A stretch of 64,000 nucleotides of DNA from assembly GCF_029227915.1 (NCBI RefSeq), contig NC_079886.1:18266501-18330500 (forward strand), given 5' to 3'. Numbering within the stretch: the stretch's first letter is position 1; each line of letters begins with the position of its first letter. The position numbers and the translations under genes are program-made. The notes under the pieces were generated by a model that ran no database searches, was not told where the DNA came from, and worked only from the letters and a program-made list of their open reading frames with translations. This document shows, piece after piece, positions 32,548 to 46,500 of the stretch. The stretch comes from Hydractinia symbiolongicarpus. Its lineage: Eukaryota; Cnidaria; Hydrozoa; Anthoathecata; Hydractiniidae.

Positions 32548-34671
32548 TACGTAGACGCTCGATCATTGTGTTTGACGTTCTCGATTCAAAACGTCCTCCA
32601 CTTTTCTACCGCCAAATCAATGCGCAACAAGTATTAACCTTGAAGTATTGTACGCGTAACATCTTTTGCATGTGCGTTTCACATCGCACTCGTTACTTAC
32701 TAAGATCCCCATTCTCCCTGACCACTACGCTAAACGTTAGAATAACCACTGTACACTGTTCCTAATATCTTTGGTTTGTGACTTTTCCAATGTTGGTTGG
32801 TCAACCTTAGTAAAGGCAAAGCTTTTTTTAATTTTGACTCATTTAAAGGGAACTCGAGGTATAAAATGATGTTGGACTTATATTATAGAGCTTAAAAAGT
32901 TTGTCAACAAGTCTTTTTACGAGCAAACAAGTGTCATTTTGGCAAAAAAATGTTAATCAATTCAACTTTATAATGTCTATGCATTGATAAAGTTTAAATG
33001 CACATCCCTAACAGGTCTAAAATTACTAATGACTGAAAATGTCAAAATTTGCTACATAAAATGTGAATATCTTGAGAAGGAAAAGAGCTTTTTAAAAAAT
33101 TTAGACCTGTTAGTCAACATCAATTTATACCTTGGGTTTCCTTTCAGGTAAAAAAGATGCACAATAGACATTTACGATAATTCAATTGTACATGAGTTCC
33201 TACGGCTCTTCATCGTTCTACAATATCAGAAGAAAAGAGTTAAAGGCGCATAATCACCCTGTTGGCAACTTTTTTTTAGGTGCCTATTTTATTGTAAAAA
33301 TTGAAAGATATACATGAGAAAACATTATCCCGAAAATGTTATTGAAAACTGACAACCAGAACATGTTCAAATGTTTCATAGAAATAGCAAACTCACCCCA
33401 ATTTCTCTTCGCCTACAGAACCGCCATTGCATTTCATTGCACACATCATGCGATAATAAACGCACGGCAAAATCGATCACATGGTTGCAGCATTCAGGCC
33501 ATTATAGCAAAAATAAAGAATGAGAGAGAGCATCTGTAATTGTGTTTCCATCGTAATGCTTTTATAAATATATCCACAAAGTTTCGAACATGATAAATCA
33601 GATAAATCAATCGAAGTTTCTGTGTTATTCTTTATTATTTAAACGTTTTAGCTTACTGAAATCAGACTTCTTTGCAACACTGACCACTTTTTATTGTTGT
33701 TTCTGAAGACAGCTTTGCCTCGCTAGCTGTCTTACTTTTTGATTATTTTCCTTTGTTTAAACAGTTAGTCATTTCCTTATAGAGACAGTATCAGATCTAG
33801 ACAATTAAAATACCTAAATTTTCAGAATTTCCCCTTTCATGCTCTAAATTTAATTACCTCCATAGTGTTATAACTATCTCCAACTATCACAATGAGCATT
33901 CTCCCCCGCTTAGCTTATAATATGCAGTAATCCTGGTCATGCTAATAAAAAAAGAAAGAGCGTGATAAGCAATAACTATCATAATTAATAACCACGAGGC
34001 AATGCTGTGAATTCTTCTTTCTGTTTTGTTTTGTCTGTTTTCCAAAAACAATGATAGAATAGAAGAAAATTAAATCTAAGAGGAGAACGGAGCCTACCAT
34101 ATTGGCGATTTTATCGAACTCCATCTCAGAGCTCATTTAAAGTTAAGGCTGTTTGTTTACCTACGGTTTCAAACAAGAATAAGAGATCAACAAGATCGTT
34201 AAATATGGTGGCTGGAAAAAAACAACAATAAATTCAAGATATTAAAGTACCATTATTTCCAGTTCTAGTACGTTTTACATCCTCAAATTTTCAGGAAAGT
34301 CATAACTCAGTCTGAACTTTGAAAGAAATAAATAAAATGTATACGTTATATTTTTTCGATAAGGGTGATTACGCGCCTTTAAAAAACAGGTTTTTTAAAA
34401 GTTTGTTAGAGACGAAAGCGTGTTTGCTCCTGTTTTTTAACTACCTTCGTATCAATTTTGTTCAAATCTTCAGGAAATGTTAATAATAATAATAAGATAT
34501 ACAACTTATGTGTACTTTTCATTAAATACAAAACGCGGCAACAAAATTTATCATGAAAGAACATGTTATCTCCCAATAAACTCTTATAAAAGTGTGATGT
34601 TTACCTCCCCAATCGCAAAATAAGCTGCAATGGAGTGTTAGTTTTCCCGAATTATTGTAAAGGTGTATTGT
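32548..34671. other. Intergenic, no confident gene
   Basis: A minus-strand start at 34136 (MSSEMEFDKIANM, followed by gtaggc) and an upstream minus-strand phrase IFNDLVDLLFLFETV after ttttttccag (about 34205) look exon-like, but no further exons could be joined. Otherwise AT-rich non-coding sequence. Confidence 0.3.
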
Positions 34672-34673
34672 AA

Positions 34674-34695
34674 TATATATATATATATATATATA
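34674..34695. repeat. (TA)n microsatellite
   Basis: About eleven TA dinucleotides. Confidence 0.9.
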
Positions 34696-36484
34696 CTTAG
34701 CTAGAATTCGTTTGACCAACTTTACAACACACATTGCAAGAGCTGCACCCTGACTTTGCAACAAGGGTTGGGACCTGGTTTATTATTAAATTGTGTGCTT
34801 TATAAACAAGCTATACCTTTTTAGAGATTTTTAAAATGTCAACTCGCCAATATTTAATTATGTTTTAAAATTTCCATGAATGTGTTGGAGGACACGAACA
34901 GAGGACATTTTCGGGGTTGGACCTTATCTCTTACCATTAAAGCAAAGCAGGAAAAATTCAATGACTTAATTTAATCATTTCTCATTCCTAAAATAATGAT
35001 GGAGGACACTCAAAAATTCAGGTAAATATATACATAAAGTTGTGAATCTACAAAGCCTGAGGCTGCTAGCCATTAAGGGGAAATAAAAAGTTGTTTCTTT
35101 AGCTAGACTTAATTGAGCCTACCCAAATATAGCTATGTAGTTAAGAATTATCAGTAGCCATTGGGTTGAAAAGGAAATAAAAAAAAGTTTAAAATGTAGC
35201 TAGCCTTCGCTAACTTAGGTTGGGCAAACTTCTTTACCGAAAGCAAACCAAGAATAAAGGAGTTCTGTTTGAAAACACACTTGCTGTGGCTACCGTGTTT
35301 CTCCTCGTGTTGTACTGTAAACTATCTAACTTGGCACGGTACAGGTCAAACATTGTACAACCCCAGGGGAATACCAAACTATTTGCTTCCTCATCGGGGC
35401 GTTGCGCTTTTTGATTGTTCGCGGCAAGGTAAAATGTAGCGTGGGTAGAGTTTGTGTGTCGATGGTTACATTCGTGAACAAATAACAAGGTGGTATATTA
35501 GGTACTAAGCTAAAAGACAAGAATAGCAAAATAGAACAATATTCGCCAATTCCAACACAATTATCAGATATACGATATAACTTGAAACACGGTCTTTACC
35601 TTAGAAATCATCAGTTGAGCTTTACATTATGTGCAACACAACAATTTTTCAACTATTTACAAGTTTCTTTTCATAAAATAAAAGGGCTCCAAAAGCATAA
35701 CGCATCTAATAACTATCGCGTTGAGGCGATCAGCTAACTCTTCTCTTCAGGGAATCAATTTCTAATTCCTTTTCCTCCACCATAATTTTACCATTCTGCT
35801 CCAAATGTTTTTATAAGAATCAGCAGCGTAAATGAAGTTTTTTCTTTAGAAAATCTTCTCCAATACATCTCGTTGCACTCAGTAAACAACAAACGAAGGA
35901 ACCTTTGAATGTTTTCTTGGATGTTTTTTTATATTACTCTACTTTCACAATTGAATAACGTAACTACTAACAGGTCATCAGACCACTAAGATTTGCCAGT
36001 TTATTTTGCTTTTAAGTGACAGGAATAAATGATATCGCACTTATTTCTTCAGATATGAAAAGACGAAGCTTGGAAAGGAAAACAAAGTCAATAAAGTTGT
36101 TTTTAGGTTGGCTAAAATGAATATTTTTAAAATTGTTTACCCAGGATAGCCTCTTCAGTTCCTATTGGTACTGCTATCAACGAGGGTCCTGCAAAGGGTT
36201 GTCCTAGTTCATTTATAGCTCCGATGTGAAATTTGAAGTCTCAGTAATATTTATTTTTTCATTGTTTTATAACTTCCGAAATTTTTTATTTTATGTATGA
36301 AGCAAAGTAATTATTCTGCCCAGTAAGCTCATATATTGTTAACCTGTGCACCCATGGTATATATTATCAATCAATTCGTTATCTTTGGGCACTGTAACAA
36401 TCCACACTAAACATGTTCACAAATGTCAGTGGAATTACCAGCTTTCATACAGCGCAGTCTGGGAACTAGTACCGCGCTTGTAGG
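34696..36484. other. Intergenic, no gene seen
   Basis: Short overlapping ORFs on both strands without recognisable character. Confidence 0.4.
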
Positions 36485-36528
36485 GACATCTTTTCCACAA
36501 TGGTCGCTACCATTGTGGAAAAGATGTC
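36485..36528. repeat. Perfect 20-bp inverted repeat with 4-base loop
   Basis: The left arm gacatcttttccacaatggt (36485-36504), loop cgct, and right arm 36509-36528 are exactly complementary. It sits within a 124-codon plus-strand frame (36423-36797) that I do not recognise as a gene. Confidence 0.9.
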
Positions 36529-37122
36529 ATAAAGAAAACAACAACGCTAGCAGAAGATTTAACTTGTGGCTTTGCCATTATAAGACTAAAATCAAAGAAG
36601 GGAATTCTTTAATGTTTTATAAACTGTATTTTATTCAAAAGACACAAAATTCAAAGTTAATAATGACAAAAGAAACTGTTGCTATCCGTCATATGGTTAA
36701 CCTAGCTAAAAGTCAGTTGTTAAACGTGTCAAACGAGAAAGAAATGTTTTTTTGGCACCATATGGTCAGTTTTTATTGTTATCTTGAGAGTTATTGAAAT
36801 AAAAAGGCCATAACAGAGGGGAAACAGAGGGCAATACTACTCCCCCCCCTTCCCTCAGCATTTTTGAAAAATAAAATGACGTTAATCGATCCATTTGATT
36901 CGCACAAGTTTGCTATTTTGCGTTCTCAGCAAACGTTTCTCACAACTCCATTAACCACAAATCAAGCAGCATTCTGTATTGTATGCACATGTTAATCTTC
37001 TTCAATATTGAAAAACAAGTTGATGTTGTCTTATGTTGTGTACACTCGTGTTTCAAAAATCTTGTCAACCATTACTGAATACCGGAAAAATTGTCTAAAA
37101 ACCTGACTCAAAGCCCCATATT

Positions 37123-37272
37123 ATACTGCGCAATAGTTAAAGTCCTACTGCGCAGTAATTGAACCGAATTCTAAGGCGCAGTAGATCTGTTACTACTGCG
37201 CAATAGATTTACGACTACTGCGCAGTAGAACTATGGCTACCGCGCAGTAGAACTATTTTACTGCACAGTAAT
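37123..37272. repeat. Cluster of seven ACTGCGCAGTA-type palindromes
   Basis: In about 150 bp the palindromic phrase actgcgcagta or a one- or two-base variant occurs seven times at irregular spacing (about 18-25 bases), starting near 37124, 37147, 37172, 37194, 37216, 37238 and 37260. The core TGCGCA is CpG-bearing in otherwise AT-rich DNA. It lies 230-380 bp beyond the stop codon of the protease gene. Confidence 0.85.
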
Positions 37273-37501
37273 GATCTATTTCTGCTGTTCGACAATGGAG
37301 ACAGATATGGGCCACCGTACGAGATAAATGAAAGAGTAATCAAACTTCATATTATTCGACTGCCATATAAAAGCGATGACTAAACACATACTAATTCAAA
37401 AATAATTAAAATTTACAATCAGTTAAAAACTTTTAAATCGCAACTTTTATTTTGAAACATGCTGATTAAAACATTTGAAATAGTTGCTCACTCATTGTCA
37501 T

Positions 37502-40500
37502 CTACCCGAAATTTTGCTGTTCGTAAGAACTATTTATATTCCGTCCGTGGTTGGAACTCATTGTATAATTCTGTGGAACTGTCCGAGGGGCATTTTTTAT
37601 TAAAAGACTTGGTACAATTTCCTGTCGGGTATTCTGTTGAAGTGTCTGCTGAATAGGTGTAAGGGCCAATGCTGGAACATTTAAAGAGGTATTGGGCGGA
37701 TAATTTTGAATGCGAGATGCGTTTGACTTTTTCCCTTGGTTGGTTGTATTCTTTTTGTTCGCAATGCTGTTTTTTGTTATCTTTTCGTCTCTCTTTCTCT
37801 TTTCAGCAACCATTTTGTCAATACGAGAGTACAAATTCGTCATACTTTCTTTCGCAGCTTTTTCCAGGTTGCTTAGCTTGGCCGCATTCTTGTTTTTTTT
37901 AGTTGTATTTTTGCTTTTTAGTTCATTATGTTTCGCATGGCCTATTTTATTTTCCAGTTTATTTAGCGTGATCAAGGAATTTTTTTCCTCTTGTGCCAAA
38001 TTTTTGGTATTTTTTATTTTTTTCTTCTGATGATTGGGCTTACGTCTGCTGTTTTCATAGGTTTTAACTATAGGATGGTAATTTTTATGTTTGGACATCT
38101 TAGCAACTGCGAGGGTTTTGCCTCGATTATATTCTTCTTTAGCCACTTCACTTTTTTGCTTATTATAAAGTTGCTTTTTGTTTTCACTGAAATGTTTCTG
38201 TGTTTTCGATTTTCCTTTTTGCATTTGTTTACTTCTTTCGTTTACCGTAACTTTTTTACTATTGTTACTTTTTTCAACCGCTTCTTTTTGCGCTGTTTCG
38301 AAAAATGCTTCTTTTTTTCGATGCTTTACCTCTTTTGCTTTACTTTCAGCTTTTACTTTTTCTCGAAAACCACTGTTGGAATTATTTTTTAGAATCATTC
38401 TGCCATCTTTTTCATTTTTTGACGCATGTCCTTCTTCTTGGGACAAGTAAAATCCTTTATAATTTGTAGACCTATGACCATTGTATTTGCTGCTTGTATC
38501 GCCATTCCCTTCACCTTCTTGTCTATCATCAAGTCGCATTTTGTTTTTATTCTTTACTTTCAAATGTAATTTGTTTTCACCAAACAAAGAAGAATCGTCA
38601 AAATTAGTGTTATTGTTTGTGTTTGAAGACGCAGATGTTGTAAAAAGCCGGATTGTATTAATACTCTCCGTCGCGCGGCTGATCACATATTTTTTTGTTC
38701 CTAAAATAGTTGGACGTTTCGGCTGGATTGAAGGTTTATCCTCGTTACCGTACATTCCGACGTTCTCGGGATTCAGCGTCGGCTTGTGCGTTGTAATATA
38801 AGCTGCCGCGTCCTCCATTTTCTTTACGATGTGATGAATATGTTTTTGATGAGTCAGCACATTTTGCTTTTCTCGATCATTAGCTTGATATCTTTCGTCT
38901 TTCAAAACTTGATGGTACAGATTTCCAGCGTATTGCAAAATTGGAGGAAGTTGGTCAGCGGGAAATTTTTTCGCTTTAGTTGTTGACCCGAAACTCGTTG
39001 GCTTTGTTTCTGCCTCACTATCACGATTGCTTTTATTTTCCTCTATATTTTCGCTTTCGTCTGTGTGTCCACTACCTTCCGTGGTGTTTAATTCAGACCT
39101 ACTAATGGTTTCCATATCTTCGATCTCATCTGTGTTTTCATTATTACCTGTGTGAGCGTCCATGATGTGCAATCCCACAAAAGGTAAACGTGAAACAGGC
39201 TTGACCGGTTTAGTTGCTTGAACACTTTGTCTAGGTGAATCATCGTTCTTTTTACCCAGAGAAACGGACAATACAGCCGCACCTTGTGTTAGACCAAAGA
39301 GAGCTTTTTCGGCTACCGTAAAAACATCCTTACTTTCGATACTTGAAGTGACATTTTGAGATTTATCAAAGTTTGTCACTTCTTGCGAGTTGGTTCTGGA
39401 TTGATTTTGGGTTCCATATATTGATGATTGGATGGGCATGGGATTTTGATGTGAGCTGTCATCTTGACCAGGACGAATGGCAGAAGAATCTGTGCCGTTT
39501 AATGACTTACCATGCGACTTAGAATTTAGTTTGTAATTAGATAGAAATTTTCGTAGCTCCATTACTTCGTTATTTAACTCGCTCACATTTCGAGCAATGT
39601 TTAGGTTTCCTGACCCTTCTATTTCCGATCCATGTGTCTGGATACGTGTTTTGTGATGAGCTGGTAGTGTTGGCTGTTCAGATCCTAAATCATATATATC
39701 TCCTTCTGTTTCTTCATTAGCAAGCTTTGTTTGATTGACATATAGTTGTGAGACATCCACATTGGAATTTGTCAAATAGGTCATTGATTGGTTAGCATTG
39801 TTGTTGAGTGATGCCTGCATATGGTCAGACTCCATATCACGTGACGATTGTGTAGGTTTGTTTTTAATTAAGTTAAGTTCTAATTCCTCTTCGTCTTCGG
39901 AAGTTGAAGTTTTGTGGAAGTCTGGATCTAGATCATCAAGGTCGTCTTCTTTGTTTCGAGATTTATATTTCGGTGCCGGTTTAGTTGACGTTTCGGTTGA
40001 AATATCACTGTTGACAGATTTCGTTGGCTCGTTTGATTCGTCCTCGTCAAAATCGCCGCTTGCATTTTTTGATTGATGATTTGCGTTTGTTTTTCCCGTT
40101 GACAGTCCGTTTAATGTTGTATAGCCAGTAGCCTTTTGAGTCGGTTTATTTAAATTGTCATCATCAAATTCGTCATATTTATTTCGATATTTCTTTTGTG
40201 AAGATTGTTTTAAATCTTGAGAGTTAATGTTGTTACTTTCTTTTTGTGAAGAAGTGGCCAAGGGAGTTGTTTCACTTTCTTGTTTTTGCGTAGGATTTTT
40301 AGACTCATTAAATTCATAATCATCTTCATCGTCTTGTAGTTTATGACTATTTGGCGTTTTACGGTTCGAAGAATTGTCCGCATCTTTGTTTAATTTGACC
40401 TTTTCAGATTTCCCTGGATGCAACTTCTTCTCGGGTGAAGGAGTAATAAGCGGGGTCGTCTTAAATTCTTGTTTTTCTGTTGGCTTTTCAGACTCATCGA

Positions 40501-43500
40501 AATCATCTTCCTCATCTTTTAGTTTATGATTATTCTGCGCCTTATTATCTGAGACATTGTTTACATCCTTACTTACTCCACCTTTCATCGGCAGTTCTGT
40601 TGCATTGTGGGTGGATTGTTTGGACGCCGGTTTCCGTGCATGTTTACTTTTCAATTTTTTTTGAGTGGGTCGAGATTTTGGTTTATTCAGTGGACTCTGA
40701 CTCAAGCCAGGAGTAGTTGTGTCGGTTTGAGAGTTTGGTATTTTTAAGTTGTTTTGTGATTGGTTACTATCTAGATCATGTGACACATTTCTAGTTGTTT
40801 TATTGGCTACTGGCATTTTAGGTCTCATAGATCCTACCTCAGTACTGCTAGTTTTCATTTTTGGTTTCTTTGGAGGATTTTCCGATAAATCTGTTTCGGC
40901 AGATACATCTTCTTTATGAGGTTTCAAGAGCTGGTTTGCCTTGCTTTTATCAGATTTTAATTTCTGCTTACCTTTGTCTCGATCATCCGAATTTAAATCA
41001 GCTTCTATTTTAATTTTCGGAGACATTCTGAATTGCGGGTGATGAACAACGACAGCCACAGGATACTCTGTCACGCCACATAAATCGTTATCCATAGAAA
41101 TCTTAATGTATCCATTTTCTCCCCATGTGTTAGACCACGAGTTTTTTAGTAGCCAATAGTCTTGTCCGTTTTGATTGCCGTAACCAATCACCAGCGCTGA
41201 GTGATGGGTGTGATTAGGCGCTAAAAAATTGGAGATTTATTTTAAGCAACAGCTAAGGTTTTGTTTTCAAAAAATTGCAAATTCAAATGCAAAAGGAACT
41301 AAGAAATTATTTGCGAGTTAAAATTAGTATACTGTTATATTTTTAAAGCTCGAACATTGTTTTTTTTTTTTCGTCTCAGAATATCTTTAAGGGAAAGAAA
41401 GTGTTTGCGGAACAAACTTTTGCAGTTTAGCTTTATCGCAAAATGTTTTAATTTAGCGGGGGAAAACCTTACTGTTGTGCAAAGTTAGAAGTTTTTGCAG
41501 GAGAAATTTTTTGTGGTTCTACAAATTACATCTAGGTCCAGCTAGTTGTGATGGATTTTGTCTTATAGCAGTTAATATCCCAGAAACCATTTCTAATCAA
41601 AACATTTGCTAAAAGAAAACTTCTACAGTTTACGAATAACCTTGCTCTTTGCAGGAAGAAACTTTGTCGAATGTTCTAGAAACCTCAAAAAAAGCAAATG
41701 TTCAACCACTTCCTTTTTTTAAACCACGAACAAAACACACATGGTGCTTGCACAATAAATTTCATGGCGTGCGAAAGTACTATTAATACTTACAACACTT
41801 CGGATCGCTGTACACCCCATGACTGTAGAATTGAAAGGACAATGGCGCAGCATTTACTGAAACAGCAACAGGTCCGTACTTAGCGACTGCTCTTTTTAGT
41901 GCTGTTTTATTCCATGGCTGGATATAAGCAAAACCGTCAATTTTTGCTCCGAACCACGTGTCGTTGAAATGACAGTAGCCTTCCTGACAAAACAAAACAA
42001 AACGAAAAAAATATGATAGAAATAACATAAGTTGTGGTTCTAAATACATGTAAAGAAAGTATCTGAAAATGGTGAGATTTTTTGCATCGAAAATTGGCAG
42101 TCACTTAAAAAACATCTGGTGACTTTCCAGCATAAGAAGTATTATAGTAAACTTGATCCTGTTATGATGACTTTGTTGTTATTGTTATTGCTATTGTTGT
42201 TTTTGTTGTTGTTGTTGTTGTTGTTGTTGTTAAATTACTTTATATCGACCCACAATTCATCAACATTGTTAATGAAAGTCAAAGCATATAAGGATGTAAT
42301 AATAATGTTGTCAGTGCTTGCTAAGGCGAAACTATTATATCATACCTGGCCAAGATATTTGCCGTAGCTTTTATCTGTTGATATTCCGTGCACGTATATC
42401 CAACTCAACGCTGCAGCATAATGGCCACCTTTACAACCATGGTTACCGTAGCCCCAACTACAATCGACCAACTGCTGAGGAGATACCTCTACCAGTCTTC
42501 CTGTCTAAATTATGACACGTGACAAGTAATGCGCATGTCCAGTATATCAAAAACCTTTCTGAATGCTGTATTAGAAAAAAATTGAAAAACAGATATGCGA
42601 TACGTTTATTTTAAACACGTTTAACGTATATAAGACTTTTAAATTAATTAACAGCAAAAATAAAAAGTCACTGAATTCAGAATGTGAAACAGCAGTTTGG
42701 AAAGAGTTAAAATAATACGGTAACCGATTATTTTTGTATATACCTGTCGATACCACGCCCCTTCAGCGGCTCCAGCTGCAGTGATGGCGTAACAGGAGCC
42801 GCATATTCCCTGTCCCTTCACATGTGATACAGCACCTATATAGTTGTAATAGTGATATATAATTAAAAATAAAATAAAAAAGAATTAAACGTATAGTTTA
42901 CTTGTTATTTTTATTTCCAAACATTCCCAAAACGTGATTGCTAGATAGAAATTATAGAAACTCTCGCATACTTACTGTGAAAATCCTTAACATACTTAAG
43001 TTTCAATCATTTGGAAATTTTATTGTACGCCCAAATTTAACAATGTAAATTGCACAGTAACTTCTTCTTAGAGGTAAAGAAGTTAATGAATGATGCATGG
43101 AAATACAGGGAAATGGGTTGGAAAAACCAACAAATAACGGGAGAGGGTCGAGGTTAGTTAGGATCGAATAATAAATTGGGTTTTTGAACTGCTAAATTGG
43201 AACGTTATGATAGCTGTACAAGTTGCACACTTACCGAAATCTCTCCAATCCACTTCATCAGGTATATCATCCTCATTAGGTGGAGAGCTGCGCTCCGTGT
43301 GTTTTTCATGCTTTGCAATGTCAATGATACCTTTGTGTTTTTTTGTATCTTTTTCGAGTGAACCGTGGTAGACAGCCAGTTCTTCTTTGCTCATGTCGAG
43401 AAAATGATTTTCTTTTAATTTAAAAGATTCGTTTTTCCTGTTGTGTGAGTGAATATACCTAAAGAAATATAATGAAGGGTTCAGACCTTTAGGTGAATTT

Positions 43501-46500
43501 AATTTCAACGTATCATATAAAAGCTTATTTCCATTAGACGACATATTCCACAGAGATATAATAAAAGAGATTTGCTCCAGGGACGCGCCTTTAGCTTGAA
43601 TAGTGTCTCTTTCTCTTTTTTTATATGCCTATGCATATTCCAAGCAATTTAATTGGCTAACGAACATTTTCGCTGTTCAAAATTAGAATTGATTTCTGGC
43701 CTTAAACGGCGAAAATGTTTTTGTAGCCAATCATAATTATCGATTATTTCACTCCGCACGGAATATTTCTCTTAGTGGAGACGGGCCTTTACACAAAGCA
43801 CTTTACTGAAGCGCCATTTTTCAAAAGCCTGGCAAACAAACAAACATATAAATCCATTCAACAAGACATCCACAAACTTTAAACAACTTTGCATCTTAGC
43901 CTACTTAATAAAAAGGATTGACCATTTAGCGTGATCACTATCAAACCAGAATTTTACCTTAACTTTACAACTAAACGTTTTGCGTGACAAATACCAAGTC
44001 TCTAGAGAATTTATTTCTATCATTACCGTTACTATGATCGTTTTTCTGCCATCCAATGTTTTACCTTCCTTTTTTTAAAAAGTTGAGTATAATATGACAA
44101 TTATAAGAGGGTTGTCAAACTTCTTTTTTTCTTCAGGTAAAGAATCTCAATGATCACACCTATGGTATCATTTCACACAACGGTTATAGCCACTAGATAT
44201 TTGCAAACAAATAGAGTGGTAGCAACTTACTGCAATTTTAAGTTTCAACCTTTCGTATTTTTTAATGGTCAGATCTGCTAAAGCCTTAATTTGAATATTA
44301 AGTAACTTTTAATATTTGCAATCATATTTAGTTATATTTTTTTCTAAACACTAAAGTTCCTAAAAACCTAAGTTTAACATTTGCGATTTATTTACCTTAT
44401 TTACCTCTTTTTTTATTTACCTCTCACCTTATATTGTGTTTAAATATGTGATGACGTTTTTTGCTCTCCTCCTCGGATGCAATATCTGATTTGTTATGTT
44501 TTATTTTATACTCTTCGTAGCGTTCAACAGCGTTGATGGCGTTGTCTGGCGTGAAAGCCGTAAACTCCTGCATCGGGTTGGCAATCAAACTGGATGATAA
44601 CGAATTTGTCCAGTTGTAACACTGAATCCCTATAGTAAACGTAACGGAGACACATTAACAAATCTTCCAGATTCATTTAACAACATCTTGAACACACTGC
44701 TTTCGATAAAACAATCGATTATAAATGAACACGACAAATATTGCAGCTCTTTTCTTTACTAAACATAAGAAATCTATCTTCGACATTTGCCAATGTAAAT
44801 ATACGACCAAATCACATTTCAGCCAATCGCTGTATTAATTAAATCCACGTCAAATTTCTCTGCCGAAGGAAAGGGCTTAAAGTATACATAGCTGCAAAAA
44901 CATGTGAATTATAAATGAGTAGAAACACTAAGTACAAAAGGCTAGTGAATTAGCCTGGTGTATACAATGCATTCTGTTTTTTTCAATAATCTTATATATT
45001 AATTCCCTTGCGTGAGTAAAACTGTGAGTCCACGACACGGAAATCACGGGTCACTTTCTTATGACGTGGCCGTACGCTAAAATTTAACTAAAAAAATTAT
45101 GGATGTACTGCATAGAAATCGCACATAAGGTGTAAATATATAACCCGCTGCTGGTATATATATTTATATCGTTATTAGCAGCGGGTTATATATTTACACC
45201 TTATGTGCGATTTCTATGCAGTACATCCATAATTTTTTTAGTTAAATTTTAGCGTACGGCCACGTCATAAGAAAGTGACCCGTGATTTCCGTGTCGTGGA
45301 CTCACAGTTTTACTCACGCAAGGGAATTAATATATAAGATACCCTTATGCCAAAAAACTCTATGTTAGCATATATATATAGGTATCGCTACATATGAAAC
45401 GGTATTAGATATTCACAAAGCATACGGACTGTTAAATGAAGTTCCTAGCATAAAACGGAAATTGTGTTTACGAAAAAGATGGCTGTTCTTTTTGAGTATT
45501 CTCTACTCTTTCATTCAAAATAAATCTTTAAAAAAACATTTGAAGAAGAGCATGGTTTTATAAATTAATCATAGCAAGGTTCTGTAAGGTTTTTTCATGT
45601 TTTATTTTCAGTTTTGATTATATTATTGTTGCCAGACATGTTTTATAGCTAGCATCATAAAAAGCCAACCACCACCAACAACTAGCTAGCTAGCTAGGAA
45701 TATATATATATATATATGTAGCCATGTTCTTTATACCTAGCTAAGTCTCCAGTTTATATTTAAGTGACTAGCTATTAGCTGCTGTAGCTAGCTAATGCTA
45801 GCTTTAAACTAAAGATTCCCAGTATATATATTCCTACAAAACACATCAAACGTTATTAACCCTGAAAATTTTAAACATTTTCCTGGGTTTTTTTTGGTTT
45901 GCGAAGTTCTTTTCCTCCAAATATTCTGAAAATAAAGTTCAGAAATTACTTATTTTTAAAATGTAAATTTAATTTGTTTCAAATTGTGGGCAAAAACCTT
46001 AATCAGCATGCTAAAAGAACTGACTTTTCTTAATTTAGAATTATATACTAAACACAACCATTTTCTTACATTTAGTGTAAACTTTTGTGCGTATGGCTTA
46101 TATTTAATACACCAAAAGAGCTACTTTGTTGATTTCAATTTTATACTCTTTGTAAGCTATTTTTTTCTTTTTAAACCTGATCTTAGTTGTTTTTAATTTA
46201 CAGGCTGTGTCTGTGAAACTTTAAGGGGAACATTTGGTGGAAGATAATGGCATGACATATACTGATAGAACTGATTTTTGTTGTGTTAGATGTTATATCT
46301 GAACCTTTTTGACATTTTATGTTAATTTTGCGAGGAAGGACCATATATATATACACAGAAGAAGAATTCAATTTTACACCTTGCAAGCTTTGTTTTTCTA
46401 TATTTTGTATAAATTCTTACTGGGGAGGACTCCGTGCAATATATCGAAATGACTGATCCTTCTCGATTTAAATTTGATGTGTTCTAAATCGTATATAGTT

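Noticed and set aside
33942-34136. First exon of a gene starting MSSEMEFDKIANM
   Set aside because: A plausible ATG and gtaggc donor, but no downstream exon could be joined in phase, so it is mentioned only in the gap description.
35234-35529. Two overlapping minus-strand ORFs with Pro/Thr-rich translation
   Set aside because: They overlap each other in different frames and a plus-strand ORF; no motif or splice evidence.
36423-36797. 124-codon plus-strand ORF spanning the perfect hairpin
   Set aside because: The longest intergenic frame here, but no domain, no repeatable splice context and no homology I recognise. The hairpin forces a symmetrical peptide stretch, so I kept only the hairpin as a feature.
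37669-40716. Several plus-strand ORFs opposite the protease tail, rich in Phe/Leu/Ser
   Set aside because: Antisense readings of a Lys/Glu/Asn-rich exon; the hydrophobic composition follows from the complement and implies no membrane protein.
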